Shown: positions 43,799-52,380 of the stretch, in pieces
Numbering within the stretch: position 1 is the first letter of the stretch
How the letters are laid out: the number at the start of each line of letters is the position of its first letter
NCBI GenBank assembly: GCA_965246995.1
Contig: OZ252008.1
Coordinates: forward strand, 248,001 to 312,000
Length of the DNA stretch: 64,000 nt
Direction: 5' to 3'
Source of the DNA: VXRJ01 sp965246995
Lineage (GTDB): Bacteria; Acidobacteriota; Vicinamibacteria; Vicinamibacterales; UBA8438
Notes under the pieces: model-generated
The model's input: only the letters and a program-made list of their open reading frames with translations
Database searches by the model: none
Told to the model about the DNA's origin: nothing
Translations under genes and position numbers: made by a program

Positions 43799-43964
43799 CT
43801 AGCAGCCCGTGGTGAAACCCCCGCTACATTCGAGCGGTGATGCATCCCGCCTGAACGGCGTTGCTCCTCGGTCGGATATGGCCAATATCCTCCCTCGTCG
43901 CGCCTTGTCAGGCGAGCGCCTCACCGCTCTCGGTGTAACACGGAGTTCCACCACGGGCTGCTAG
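43799..43964. mobile_element. MITE with CTAG flanks
   Basis: A 158-bp non-coding element (43803-43960) flanked by CTAG on both sides. The first 12 bases are a perfect inverted repeat (CAGCCCGTGGTG), and related sequence extends about 45 bases inwards (CGAGCGGTGATGC versus GAGAGCGGTGAGGC). It encodes nothing. Ends and target resemble those of the IS1182-family element (CAGCCTGTCGG), so mobilisation by such a transposase is possible. A solo copy of the right end is at 22261. Confidence 0.75.
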
Positions 43965-44103
43965 ACCTTCGGCGAGCGGCGCATCGACGGCAACGAACGT
44001 AGAGCACCCGCACCGCTCAGAGCGATGACTCTCAACCGTACCCCGGATGACCGCGAACGGGACCGGCACAGCGGGCCTTGGACCGTCGGCGCCACCGGCT
44101 CCC

Positions 44104-44133
44104 TTGACACCGTCCGGAAAGACGGCTTACGAT
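44104..44133 (+). promoter_or_regulatory. Strong sigma-70-type promoter
   Basis: Perfect TTGACA (44104-44109), an 18-base spacer and TACGAT (44128-44133). No open reading frame follows; a terminator occurs about 35 bases after the expected start, so it may drive a short RNA. Confidence 0.55.
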
Positions 44134-44139
44134 CTTCTG

Positions 44140-44210
44140 CCTTACTGCTACGGGAGTTAGGTCTTTAAACCCCCGGGGTCTGGCTTCAAGCCACACGCCG
44201 GGGTTTTTCT
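44140..44210 (+). ncRNA. Candidate small RNA ending in an intrinsic terminator
   Basis: Starting 6-8 bases after the promoter, a transcript of about 70 bases would end at the hairpin AAACCCCCGG...GCCGGGGTTTTTCTTT (about 44167-44210), which has a good T-run. A small hairpin (GGCTTCAAGCC) lies in its loop. No open reading frame fits. The ISL3 element was inserted within the T-run (TTCTTTAT duplicated), so the unit predates it. No homology is known to me; expression is not shown. Confidence 0.4.
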
Positions 44211-44214
44211 TTAT

Positions 44215-45642
44215 GCCGCTTCAGGAATTCGTGTGGGCAGCGAGCGCGTTCGGGTAGAGGTCGAGCCCTCCCAGATGGAAGTAGATGGCGTTGCGGAACC
44301 GCTCGCGGTTGCGATATCCGCAGGCCTGCCGCTTGATCCACTGGATCTTGGCGTTGATGCCCTCTGAGCGCGCGTTCGTGACGTTGGTCAGGACCGCATT
44401 GATCACCCCGTCCCAGTGGCGCTTGATCATCCGCGCGACCTTCTTGATCGGCTCCAACCGACTGCGAATCGCCCACGCGTACCAGCGGCTCCACATGCGG
44501 ACCGCCCAGCCCCGCGACCGGTAGTGCCACAGCTGCATCGCCAATTCCTTGATCGCCCACGCACGGGCCACCCGCAACGCGCTCGTGCGCAGCGGCGTGA
44601 ACGCCCGGCGTTGCCGCGGCGTCAGGTTCGCAGGGCGCGTCAACCACAGGTAGCGCGTCTTCGCCAGCCGGTCGTCGCCTTGTTGCCGCAAGGCCCGGTT
44701 CTCCGACCGCCGGACCTGGTCGACCGCCGCGCCCAGGTGCTGCGCGATGTGGAACTTGTCGAAGGCAATGGGCGCCTCGGTGTGGTCGTGCACCGACCCG
44801 ATGTAGGCCGGCCACATGTCCATCGCCACCATCTCGATCTGCGCGCAGCCTGCCTCGCCCACCGCGTCGAAGTAGCCGTCGAGGGCAGCCCGGTCGCGAC
44901 CGTCGGCCACATACAGCACGCGCGGCTCCGACGCCGTCAGGTCATTGACGACGGTGACGTATTCGTGCCGCCGTTGAAAGGACGTCTCGTCGACGCCCAC
45001 CAGCGGCGCCGCGGCCACCGCGCGCCGCGACAGCCCCCGCCGCACCGCCCGCGCCTGGATTCCCGCCACCTGGTCCCAGCTCAACCGGCACTGGCGGGCC
45101 ACCGCCGCGAAGCTCGCCACCTTCAGCCAGTCGATCACCATCGCCTCGAACAGCGCTGTGAAGCGTGCCTGCGCATCCGCCCACGGCACCGGCACCTGCC
45201 GGACACCATGCTCGGCACAGCGCACCCGCGGCACCTCGGCTCGCACCAGCGTGCGGTACTGCATCGTGTCCAGATGCCGCCACACCCGCGGCCGTCGGTC
45301 GTACCCCGGACAGGCCGCCCCGCAGGCCGGGCAGACCAGCGTCTCGCCCACCAACTCCACGCCTACTTCGACGTCACCCCGCTCGAGGGCCAGCCGCACG
45401 TCGTGCACCCGCCACGGGCGCTCGATGCCCAACAGTCGTTCGTAGAGAGTCGTCTCGGTCATTCGGCCAGTGTACTCAGTGGCCGGACGGAACCGTCCGG
45501 CCACAACCAGCCCTGAGCCGGCGCGAGCGGCGAGTCACCTGAAAGGCCGTAGCGACAGCGGAGGAGGCGCGAAGCGCCTTGACTCGACGGGAGCAGAGGC
45601 TACTCCTCTGCTTCACCTACCCACACGATTCCCGGAAGACCC
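44215..45642 (-). mobile_element. ISL3-family insertion sequence
   Basis: A 1428-bp element with imperfect inverted ends, GCCGCTTCAGGAATTCGTGT at the left versus GGGTCTTCCGGGAATCGTGT at the right (both followed by GGG and then CAG or TAG). An 8-base target duplication TTCTTTAT lies at 44207-44214 and 45643-45650, as expected for ISL3. It holds one intact transposase and, upstream of it, a perfect 12-base hairpin (45479-45504). The left end overlaps the transposase stop. Confidence 0.9.
44221..45462 (-). CDS. tnp: ISL3-family transposase
   Basis: A 413-residue transposase starting MTETTLYERLLGIERPWRVH. The N-terminal zinc ribbon has CPACGAACPG and a later RVRCAEHGVR. The DDE part has PLVGVDETSFQRRHEYVTVV, AIAMDMWPAYI-type DMWPAYIGSV and DKFHIAQHLGAAVDQVRR, ending with a helix containing SEGINAKIQWIKRQACGYRN (catalytic Glu). 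The frame is intact. Confidence 0.95.
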   Translation of the reverse strand: MTETTLYERLLGIERPWRVHDVRLALERGDVEVGVELVGETLVCPACGAACPGYDRRPRVWRHLDTMQYRTLVRAEVPRVRCAEHGVRQVPVPWADAQARFTALFEAMVIDWLKVASFAAVARQCRLSWDQVAGIQARAVRRGLSRRAVAAAPLVGVDETSFQRRHEYVTVVNDLTASEPRVLYVADGRDRAALDGYFDAVGEAGCAQIEMVAMDMWPAYIGSVHDHTEAPIAFDKFHIAQHLGAAVDQVRRSENRALRQQGDDRLAKTRYLWLTRPANLTPRQRRAFTPLRTSALRVARAWAIKELAMQLWHYRSRGWAVRMWSRWYAWAIRSRLEPIKKVARMIKRHWDGVINAVLTNVTNARSEGINAKIQWIKRQACGYRNRERFRNAIYFHLGGLDLYPNALAAHTNS

Positions 45643-45692
45643 TTCTTTATCACCGCGCATCGAATCCCTCCAGATGTGCGATCGGGCAATCG

Positions 45693-46185
45693 TCTTACAT
45701 TGGTCGGGTACCCCAGACCGGCGATACGCGGCTGTACGCGGATCAGCGCCGCTTCTTGGCCGCACTTCAACGGACCGACGCTCGTATCAGCGTGCATCTC
45801 GGACGATTGGAGCCGCGGCGGGTCGAGGATAGAGCCGCGCGTGAACTTCGTGCCTATCTTGCCAACCTGCCCCAACGAATTGACCCCGGGATGTTTCGCG
45901 ATCTGATGGGGACCGCACAAGTTCATCGGACCAACACTGTTGATGGTCGAGAAGGCGGTAGATGTCATGCTGGCCGTCGACCTTGTGGTCCTGGCCGAGC
46001 GCGACGAATTCGACGCAGCCTATATTCTCACGGCAGACGGCGATTTCACGCCCGTCGCCCAGGCTGTACGTTCGAGAGGCAAGAGACTCTACGCCGCTTC
46101 GGCTCTGCCCGGGGCGCAGCTCGCGTCGGCGGTGAATGCGTTTATTCCTCTCAGACGCGACTGGTTCGATGATTGCTACGAGTAG
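45693..46185 (+). pseudogene. NYN-domain (LabA/DUF88-like) nuclease, frameshifted and truncated
   Basis: Two plus-strand frames form one NYN-domain protein. The first (to about 45933) reads GRVPQTGDTRLYADQRRFLA, GRLEPRRVEDRAARELRAYL and DPGMFRDLMGTAQVHRT. The second continues MMVEKAVDVMLAVDLVVLAE then FDAAYILTADGDFTPVAQAV to the end at 46185. They join as HRTTLLMVEKAVDVM if one A is removed from the AA at 45933-45934. The N-terminal strand with the first Asp is missing upstream, next to the ISL3 end. Relatives are PIN-like RNA nucleases; this copy is probably inactive. Confidence 0.75.
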
Positions 46186-46549
46186 TGGGTCGACACCAGC
46201 ACCGCAGCCCTTGCCCTCGCCGTACCCTCATTCACTTGGTCAACGGGACACACTGTCCGATGGCATCCAGCGGCTGGTGCTGCAAGGAGCGGCACACTGT
46301 CCTTACCTCTGCCGGGTCCGGACGCTGCTCATTGACCGGGTAACGTAGACGACACTGGCGGCAAGAATGATCGGTCCCCCGCCGACCCCCACATCGCGCC
46401 TCAAGAGCCACCGAAATCGATTACGATTGGATGTGGAATCTTGCAAGGGGTCAAGCGCCCGTGCAAATGTGTAAGGCATAGTATGTAGACCGGCCGCGAC
46501 AACTAATTGTTTGTGGTCGTCCGTCGTTAATTTTGTGGGAGGACTCACC
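46186..46549. other. Gene-free stretch before the DUF262 gene
   Basis: No coding frame with family resemblance on either strand. The last 100 bases are richer in A and T than the surroundings, and GGGAGGA before 46550 is the ribosome site of the next gene. A promoter for the DUF262 gene is probably here but no clear -35/-10 pair is visible. Confidence 0.4.
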
Positions 46550-47051
46550 ATGAAAATGGAGACGAGAAGTCGAGCTCTGGACAAACTCTACAAGAGACGG
46601 GATCGTATCGAGATGCCTGATTTACAGCGCGAGGAAGTGTGGACGGACAATAAGAAACGCTTGCTAATCTATACTGTGTTGAGAGGTTGGCATCTTCCGA
46701 AGTTCTACTTCAGAAAGACCGAAGATGGTGGTTTCGAATGTGTAGATGGCCAGCAACGTCTGAGCGCGATCTTTTCCTTCTTCGAGGACGATCTCCCGTT
46801 GGCCGACGACACTGCACCTCGCACGGGAGCAACCGTCTATAGCGAACTAAAGGACGATGATTCCGATGCGTTCGATGATTTTGAAATTGAGATTGAGGAG
46901 ATTGAGGAAGCGTCTGATGAGGATCTGGAGGTACTCTTTACCCGTCTTCAGCTTGGAACACCATTAATCTGAATCTGGATTGATGACCGTTGCATCAATT
47001 CGCACAGGCATAGTGACGGCAAACTGATCGTCGACACCGTCGACTTGCTAG

Positions 47052-48754
47052 CCCGGACTATTCCTGAAGGCTCCAAGATGGCCCCTCGGACGGTGTGATC
47101 GTCGCGCACACGGCCCGCCGCGCGTCGTTTTCGTCGAGCGCCGGCGGGATAGACACTGATTGCCGGTGCGGAAGGCCTGGGTATGGGGCCGTCCAGGGAC
47201 GGCTTCGCCATGGGCGGGCTCGGTTCGCCGTTGGGATGCGTGTATGCGCGGCTGACGGGCGCTGTCTGGGGTCTATCCGGGGCGGGCGCCGAGTGCCAGC
47301 GCGATGTGCCGCCAGGCGTGGAGGTCCGGTGTGGCGGTCGGCAGGTGCAGGACCACGCGGCGGACCGAGCCGACGACGTGCGCCCCCAATTTGAGGAGCC
47401 GGTCGCGCAGCCACGTCACCTGGGCGGCGGGCACAGGCGGTGCGCGCCGCGCGCAGCCGGAGTTCTTGCATCAGCACGTAGGCGGCGGCGGTGAGCAGCA
47501 CGCGCAGTTGATTGGCCCAGAAGCGACAGCAGCTCGTGCGGTCGATCTGCAGGCCATCGAGCAGTTCCTTGATGCGGTTCTCGATGTCGCCGCGGGCGCA
47601 GTAGATCCGTTCATAGAGGAAGCGCGGCGTCTGGCGCAGATTGGTCACGACGAAGCGCGGGTTGTCGCGCGGGGCGCGGTCGCCGAGCCGGACGACCTCG
47701 GCCTTGATCACGACGCGGCGGTCGCGGTCCCACGTGCGGGCCCGATAACGGGTGTCGGCGTAGACCTGCGCGGTCTGGCCGCTGGCCGCGCTCTGGGCCT
47801 GCGCCACGAGCAGGGCGGGCTCGGCGTGGCGCTGCAACACGGCGTTCCTGGCCATGGCCACCACGTAGTCGAGCCGCGGCTCGGCATCCAGGAAGTCGAA
47901 GATCTCCGGTGTCGCAAAGCCCCCGTCGAGCCGGACGAGAAACCGCGCCTGGGGAAAGGCCTGCCGCAGCAGGGGCAGCAGCCGGCACAACACGCCCACG
48001 GTCCCGCGGGTGGCCGGCACATTGCCGGGCCGCAGCACCGCCGCGCACAGATACTGTTCGCGTTCCTTGTCGAAGGTCAGAAACGCCAGCAACGGCAGGT
48101 AGCACCAGCGATCGTAGTGCCCGTTGAAGAAGGTGAGCTGCTGGGCGCCGTGCGTCGCGTCGTCGGTCGGATCCAGGTCGATCGTGATCCGCCGCGCCCG
48201 CCCGTCCAGCCGGCGCTGATGCCGCTCGATGACCCGCATCGCCAGCTCGCGCGCCAGCTCGTAGAGGGCGGACCGGCCGACACCGTTCTCGAACCGAGAG
48301 ATCGTCGGCTGCGAGGCCAACGCCTCGCCGGCGACCGGGTCCCGCCCGAGCAGCAGCTTGTGGATCGGGTCGTCGGCGAGATGGTTGGCGTCGTTGCCAT
48401 CGGGATGACCGCAGGCAATGCCGAAGATCCGCTGTCCGAGCAACTCCGCCAGCGTGTGCCGGATCTTCCCGGGCTCCCGTCGGTCCACCAGACACCGGGC
48501 GAAACCCGCCACCAACCCATACACGCGCTCCGCCGCCTTGAGCAGGACGGCGCCGCCATCGGAACTCGCGTGCTGGCGGTCGAACGTCGCGACGAGGGGC
48601 TTGTCGAAGAGATCCGGAAAGAGGACAGTCTGTGGTATCGTATTGGTCGTCACGTAAGGGCCTTCGTGGTGGGTAAATGTCTGTGAACAAGCCATTTATA
48701 CCACGCGGAGGCTCTTTTTTCTACCGTAATCGGACCCTTCCTGAATTATCCGGG
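47052..48754 (-). mobile_element. IS1380-family insertion sequence, CTAG target duplication
   Basis: About 1.7 kb, inside the DUF262 gene. The inverted ends are related (CCCGGACTATTCCTGAAGG and, inverted, CCCGGATAATTCAGGAAGG), with CTAG at both flanks (47048-47051 and 48755-48758), matching the 4-base duplication of this family. Its transposase is frameshifted. Confidence 0.85.
47273..48653 (-). pseudogene. tnp: IS1380-family transposase, frameshifted near its C-terminus
   Basis: From GTG 48653 (or ATG 48695) the protein reads TNTIPQTVLFPDLFDKPLVA with DLDPTDDATHGAQQLTFFNG, VRLDGGFATPEIFDFLD and CARGDIENRIKELLDGLQID, giving the DDE triad. After MQELRLRAARTACAR the frame becomes Arg/Pro-rich and runs out of frame to 47058. 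In the next frame, AQVTWLRDRLLKLGAHVVGS and LHAWRHIALALGARP continue normally to a TAG at 47273. Removing one C from the CGCCGCCC tract near 47436 restores it. The catalytic core is intact, but the last 50 residues are lost. Confidence 0.8.
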
Positions 48755-49070
48755 CTAGACGTCAAGGCTCTTCGGACCGACATTAGGCACGATCTGGATC
48801 ATGGGTCCCGTTCGAAGGTTGCCAAGAACGCCGCACGGAGTGCCGACGTATTTCAGAGGTACTCGGGAAAGAAGACCCCAGAGGAATGTGGCCCGGATGA
48901 ATTTCTCGGCGCGCAGCTGAGTATCGTCAGGGCGCTCGTAGAGTTCTTGACCACATTCAAGAACTGAGGAATCGTCGGGAGCCGAATTCGCGGGGGTGCG
49001 ACTAGCCGACACTTGGCGACGGACCAGACAAGGGCCAGCTGCAGGGACGGCTTGTCTTGACGACGGCGGA

Positions 49071-50210
49071 CTAGTAGATCACGAGGAACCGGCCGTCCGG
49101 TTCGGTGACGACGGCAGCCAGGCTTCCTTCCGGAATCTCCGGGCCGGTCCCGCGGTCCACGGCGGCATCCCCGCCGCCGAACAGTTGCCAGTGGAAAGTC
49201 CCGCCTGACTGCCAGCCCGCGCCGTCCCCCCAGACAAGCAACGTCTCGGAGCGGTCATTGACGGCTACCGCCGGGTTCTTCCGCCGCGCCACCGTGTCGC
49301 CAGTGGGTGAGTGTGGCGGTTCCGCGCCGCGGATCTCGTCGAAATAGACCTGTCCCTCGGTTTCCCACGCCACGGTGACGCCGTCGGGTCCGTTGGCGAG
49401 GCTCGTCGTCGAGATCGGACAGGCGTTGATCTCCCAGGGGTCGAGCTCCCGGTCGTCGAACGACTGGCCGTGGTCGCCAGACATCAGCAGGCGTTGGCTG
49501 CGCCGCACGTCATCGCCGGCGCCGCGGTACGAGACGTAGAGTTCGCCCTCCGACGGTCCGGTCGTGCCCACGAGCGCCTGCAGTCCACAGCAGTCGCACG
49601 CACCCTCCGCCGGGGGGCTGACCGGCCGGGGCAGCGAGAAGGTCCGGCCGTCGTCGTGCGAGGCGGCCATGAAGACGGCGCGTTCGGCGTCAGGCGGCTC
49701 CCCGGTGTGCCAGAAGATGTAGACGTTGCCGGCCGGATCGGCGGCGACGGACGGTCCGGCTTCGACGCCCTCGCCGCCCGCGAGCGCGAACTGCGGCTCG
49801 AACCCGGTGCCCGCATCGTTGGTCCGGGTGTAGAGGAATTCGGTCCGGCCCAGCTTGAACCAGACCACGTGCAGCCGGCCGTCCCGGCCGAGCGCGAGCT
49901 GTCCGCCGTCGATCGGGCCAATCCCGACGACGCTGTCCCGCTGCGAGTTCACGTACTGCGGGTCCGACCACGTGGACGCTCTGGGCGCGCGCGTGACGTA
50001 GCGGAGATCGCCGGCGCGCGGCTCACCTTCGAAGTAGACGACATGGACCGTGCCGTCGTCGTCGACGACCGCCTGCGGAAGGCGACCGCCTTCCGGCAAC
50101 CGGAGCAGCGAGACCCGCTCGTCGAGTGCGATCGCCCCGCCGGGATCCCCGGCGCAACTCGCCGATATCGCCAGTACCGCGATCGCCGCCAGAGGTCTCG
50201 TGATCCGCAT
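49071..50210 (-). CDS. Lipoprotein with sialidase-type (BNR) repeats
   Basis: A 379-residue protein from ATG 50210 with a lipoprotein signal ending ISASCAGDPGG. Asp-box-like repeats are visible (SHDDGRTFSLPRPV, SGDHGQSFDDRELD), as are propeller strands such as GNVYIFWHTGEPPDAERAVF and LYVSYRGAGDDVRRSQRLLM. Two Cys-rich sites occur (GACDCCGLQ, NACPIS). The pattern suits exo-sialidase-like propellers, but the catalytic Arg triad is not obvious, so activity is unassigned. Possibly an exported binding or hydrolytic protein. Confidence 0.65.
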   Translation of the reverse strand: MRITRPLAAIAVLAISASCAGDPGGAIALDERVSLLRLPEGGRLPQAVVDDDGTVHVVYFEGEPRAGDLRYVTRAPRASTWSDPQYVNSQRDSVVGIGPIDGGQLALGRDGRLHVVWFKLGRTEFLYTRTNDAGTGFEPQFALAGGEGVEAGPSVAADPAGNVYIFWHTGEPPDAERAVFMAASHDDGRTFSLPRPVSPPAEGACDCCGLQALVGTTGPSEGELYVSYRGAGDDVRRSQRLLMSGDHGQSFDDRELDPWEINACPISTTSLANGPDGVTVAWETEGQVYFDEIRGAEPPHSPTGDTVARRKNPAVAVNDRSETLLVWGDGAGWQSGGTFHWQLFGGGDAAVDRGTGPEIPEGSLAAVVTEPDGRFLVIY

Positions 50211-50308
50211 GACCCGAACGATACTGCAGTCCGGGACACTTGGGTACCCGCGGTCCCTACAGTCTTCACTTCGCTCTGCCGATAATAGATGCATATAATC
50301 GCGCACAG

Positions 50309-51868
50309 ATGCGCGAGAAGACATTCCTGATGCAGTCACTTGGTCAACGGCCGATCACCGTGCTCGGCCCGCTCTTCGGGGTGGTGCTGGCCGGCTTGAC
50401 GCTGGGGGGCGTTGCGGACGAAACGGGTTCCGCCGTTGTCCGGGCGCAAACGGTGGCCGAAGTGGGGCCGCCGGCGCCTGTGGAACTCGCGACGGTCGCG
50501 GATGGCCCAATGGCGTCGGCGACCGGTCACGTGCAGGCGCGCTACGCTGCCGACGTTGCCGCGTTCCAGACCCACCGTCCCGCCTACTCCTTCTGGCAGC
50601 ACATCTTCACGATCCCGGACGGCAACATCGTCTTTGGCAGCGCCGCCGACGGCCACCTGATCGCCCGGTTCCCGGAGCGCGGCAACTGGGCGCGCAACGG
50701 CGAGTGGGTCAACCCGGAGCTCGAACGCGTGCTGGAGGGGCAGTCCTTGCCGCGCCGGCTGAGAGACCGGCGCGACCGGGTGGCGGAGCTGCTGGATCCG
50801 GTCATCGGAGAGGTGCTCCACAATCCGGCCCGCGGCCGTTTCCTTTCACCGCATGCGGCGCGCCACGGCGACTTCCTGGAGGAGTGGTCCCGCATCTACG
50901 AGCGGTTCGGTGCGCCGCCCGAGATCGGTCTTGCACAGGCGATCGTCGAGTCGGGACTGAACGGCCGGGCTCGCTCGCGGGCGCGGGCGCTCGGCTTCTG
51001 CCAGTGGATGCCGCGCAACTGGAGTCTGCTGAAAAAACTCTCCCCGTACGTCATCGAGGGCTACAACCAGACGACGCAGGCGCCCTTCTGTGCCGCCTAC
51101 CTGTCGATCCTGGCCACGATGTACGGCAGCTTCATTCCGGCGCTGTCGGAACATCACGCCGGCGGCGTCAACGTTGGTCGTACCGTGATCAACGGCCGGC
51201 GGCTCGGCGCGACCGGCATGCGCGAGCAGTACCTGCGCGGTTCGGAGTTCGTGAAGGCGTTGAGGCAGATATCGATCCGCCGCTACCGGCAGTTGTTCCG
51301 CACCTACGGGCCGCGTTCGGCGCTCTACGCGGAGATGGTCTTCGGGAACGTATACAACGTCCGCCGGCTGATCCGCGAGATGCCCCAGTCCCAGGTCTTC
51401 GCGATGCGCGCACCGAAGAGCTTCGCGATCAGCGCCATCTCGAATGCGACCGGCCTGTCGCACGACGAGTTGAAGCGCTACAATCCGGCGCTCGTCCGCC
51501 GGGTGCCGCGTGGCGCCAACCTCTACCTGCCGATGTACGTCGAGGAGTTCGGGCCCGACGTATCGTTCTGGCACCGGCCCGCAACGCCCGAATACGCGGC
51601 CCTGCTGGACGAATTCCTCCGCCTCGACGCCCCTATCGAGGAGTGGCACACTCGCACGTTCGCCCGGCGGCTCGAGGAGTACGCACGCCGCTTCGTCGAA
51701 ACCGGGACCGAGGAAGGAACGGTGATGGCGACGGCAATCCGGTACTCGGTTGACGCCCTGGTCAACAACCGTCGCGGCGCCATCCTCGAGGAGTTCCGGA
51801 CCAGCGATCGGATCCGCGGACTCTTCGAACGGGGCCGCGAGGAACTGGCGAGCCAGTCCGACCCGTAG
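50309..51868 (+). CDS. Lytic transglycosylase (MltD-like) with LysM-like end
   Basis: A 519-residue exported protein. ATG 50309 and ATG 50330 are both possible starts; the hydrophobic signal follows (GPLFGVVLAGLTLGG). The transglycosylase domain has the catalytic Glu in GLAQAIVESGLNGRARSRAR then ALGFCQWMPRNW, and later TQAPFCAAYLSILATMYGSF. After a helical linker, AISNATGLSHDELKRYNPAL and VRRVPRGANLYLPMYVEEFG resemble LysM repeats. It cleaves peptidoglycan in the periplasm during wall remodelling. Confidence 0.85.
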   Translation: MREKTFLMQSLGQRPITVLGPLFGVVLAGLTLGGVADETGSAVVRAQTVAEVGPPAPVELATVADGPMASATGHVQARYAADVAAFQTHRPAYSFWQHIFTIPDGNIVFGSAADGHLIARFPERGNWARNGEWVNPELERVLEGQSLPRRLRDRRDRVAELLDPVIGEVLHNPARGRFLSPHAARHGDFLEEWSRIYERFGAPPEIGLAQAIVESGLNGRARSRARALGFCQWMPRNWSLLKKLSPYVIEGYNQTTQAPFCAAYLSILATMYGSFIPALSEHHAGGVNVGRTVINGRRLGATGMREQYLRGSEFVKALRQISIRRYRQLFRTYGPRSALYAEMVFGNVYNVRRLIREMPQSQVFAMRAPKSFAISAISNATGLSHDELKRYNPALVRRVPRGANLYLPMYVEEFGPDVSFWHRPATPEYAALLDEFLRLDAPIEEWHTRTFARRLEEYARRFVETGTEEGTVMATAIRYSVDALVNNRRGAILEEFRTSDRIRGLFERGREELASQSDP

Positions 51869-51871
51869 TCG

Positions 51872-52340
51872 TTAGCGGTTGTCGAACCCGCTCGTGCTGC
51901 CCCGCGCGTCACTCCAGTGCCTCGCCATCAGGAAGAACGTGTAGGACGCCGTCCAGGCAATCAACACCAGCCCCGTCACCGCCTCCGAGACTGCGAGAAG
52001 CTGTCCTCCCTGCCCCGGCACGATGTCGCCGAATCCGAGTGACGTGTATACCTCACCCGAAAAATAGAATACGTCCATCGGCGTCGGTTCGAACACTCCC
52101 CGGTTGAAATGCATCAGTTCGACGCTCCCGTTCTGGAGCAGCAGATACCAGCCGATTGCGAATACCGCCACCTCCAGGAGGTGCGCCCCGAGGGCCAGCG
52201 TCACCGCGAGCGCGACACCGAACCGCTTTGACCCCGATGCGTGCTGGACGAAGAACGAGATAAAAGACCAGCAGCTCGTAGTGCAAGCCGACGGTGATGA
52301 GCGACAGCACGGTGGCGACGAAGATCGTCACGATGGGCAC
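51872..52340 (-). pseudogene. Two-helix potassium-channel-like protein, frameshifted
   Basis: The N-terminal frame starts at ATG 52340 (MPIVTIFVATVLSLITVGLH, YELL). The channel frame (51872-52204) has LALGAHLLEVAVFAIGWYLL, then the pore SGEVYTSLGFGDIVPGQGGQ, where TSLGFGD is a K+ filter, and a second helix. They join as YELLSFISFFVQHASGSKRF if one C is removed at 52268-52269. If the base is a sequence error the gene is an intact small channel; otherwise the protein is lost. Confidence 0.75.
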
Positions 52341-52380
52341 CCTACCCTATCCCGGCTGCCCGTGGGACAATGGAAGCGGC

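Larger units (their letters stand above)
46550..48967 (+). pseudogene. DUF262-family protein, shortened and split by IS1380
   Basis: The 5' part (46550-46972) is a DUF262 N-terminus: ALDKLYKRRDRIEMPDLQRE, then FECVDGQQRLSAIFSFFED and DLEVLFTRLQLGTPLI, ended by TGA. The same frame continues (IWIDDRCINSHRHSDGKLIV, DTVDL) into the IS at the CTAG at 47048. After the IS the frame resumes as LDVKALRTDIRHDLDHGSRS and VFQRYSGKKTPEECGPDEFL to a normal end at 48967. Removing the IS and one CTAG restores LLDVKALRTDIRHDLDHG exactly. A middle region of roughly 200 residues found in relatives is absent, so an internal deletion came first. DUF262 proteins act in phage defence (GmrSD-like DNA-sensing). Confidence 0.7.

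Noticed and set aside
47304..48686. A 460-codon plus-strand frame inside IS1380
   Set aside because: Antisense to the transposase, no conserved domain.
46232..50351. A shared 14-base word CACTTGGTCAACGG at about 46232 and 50338
   Set aside because: Only 14 bases with different surroundings; chance match.
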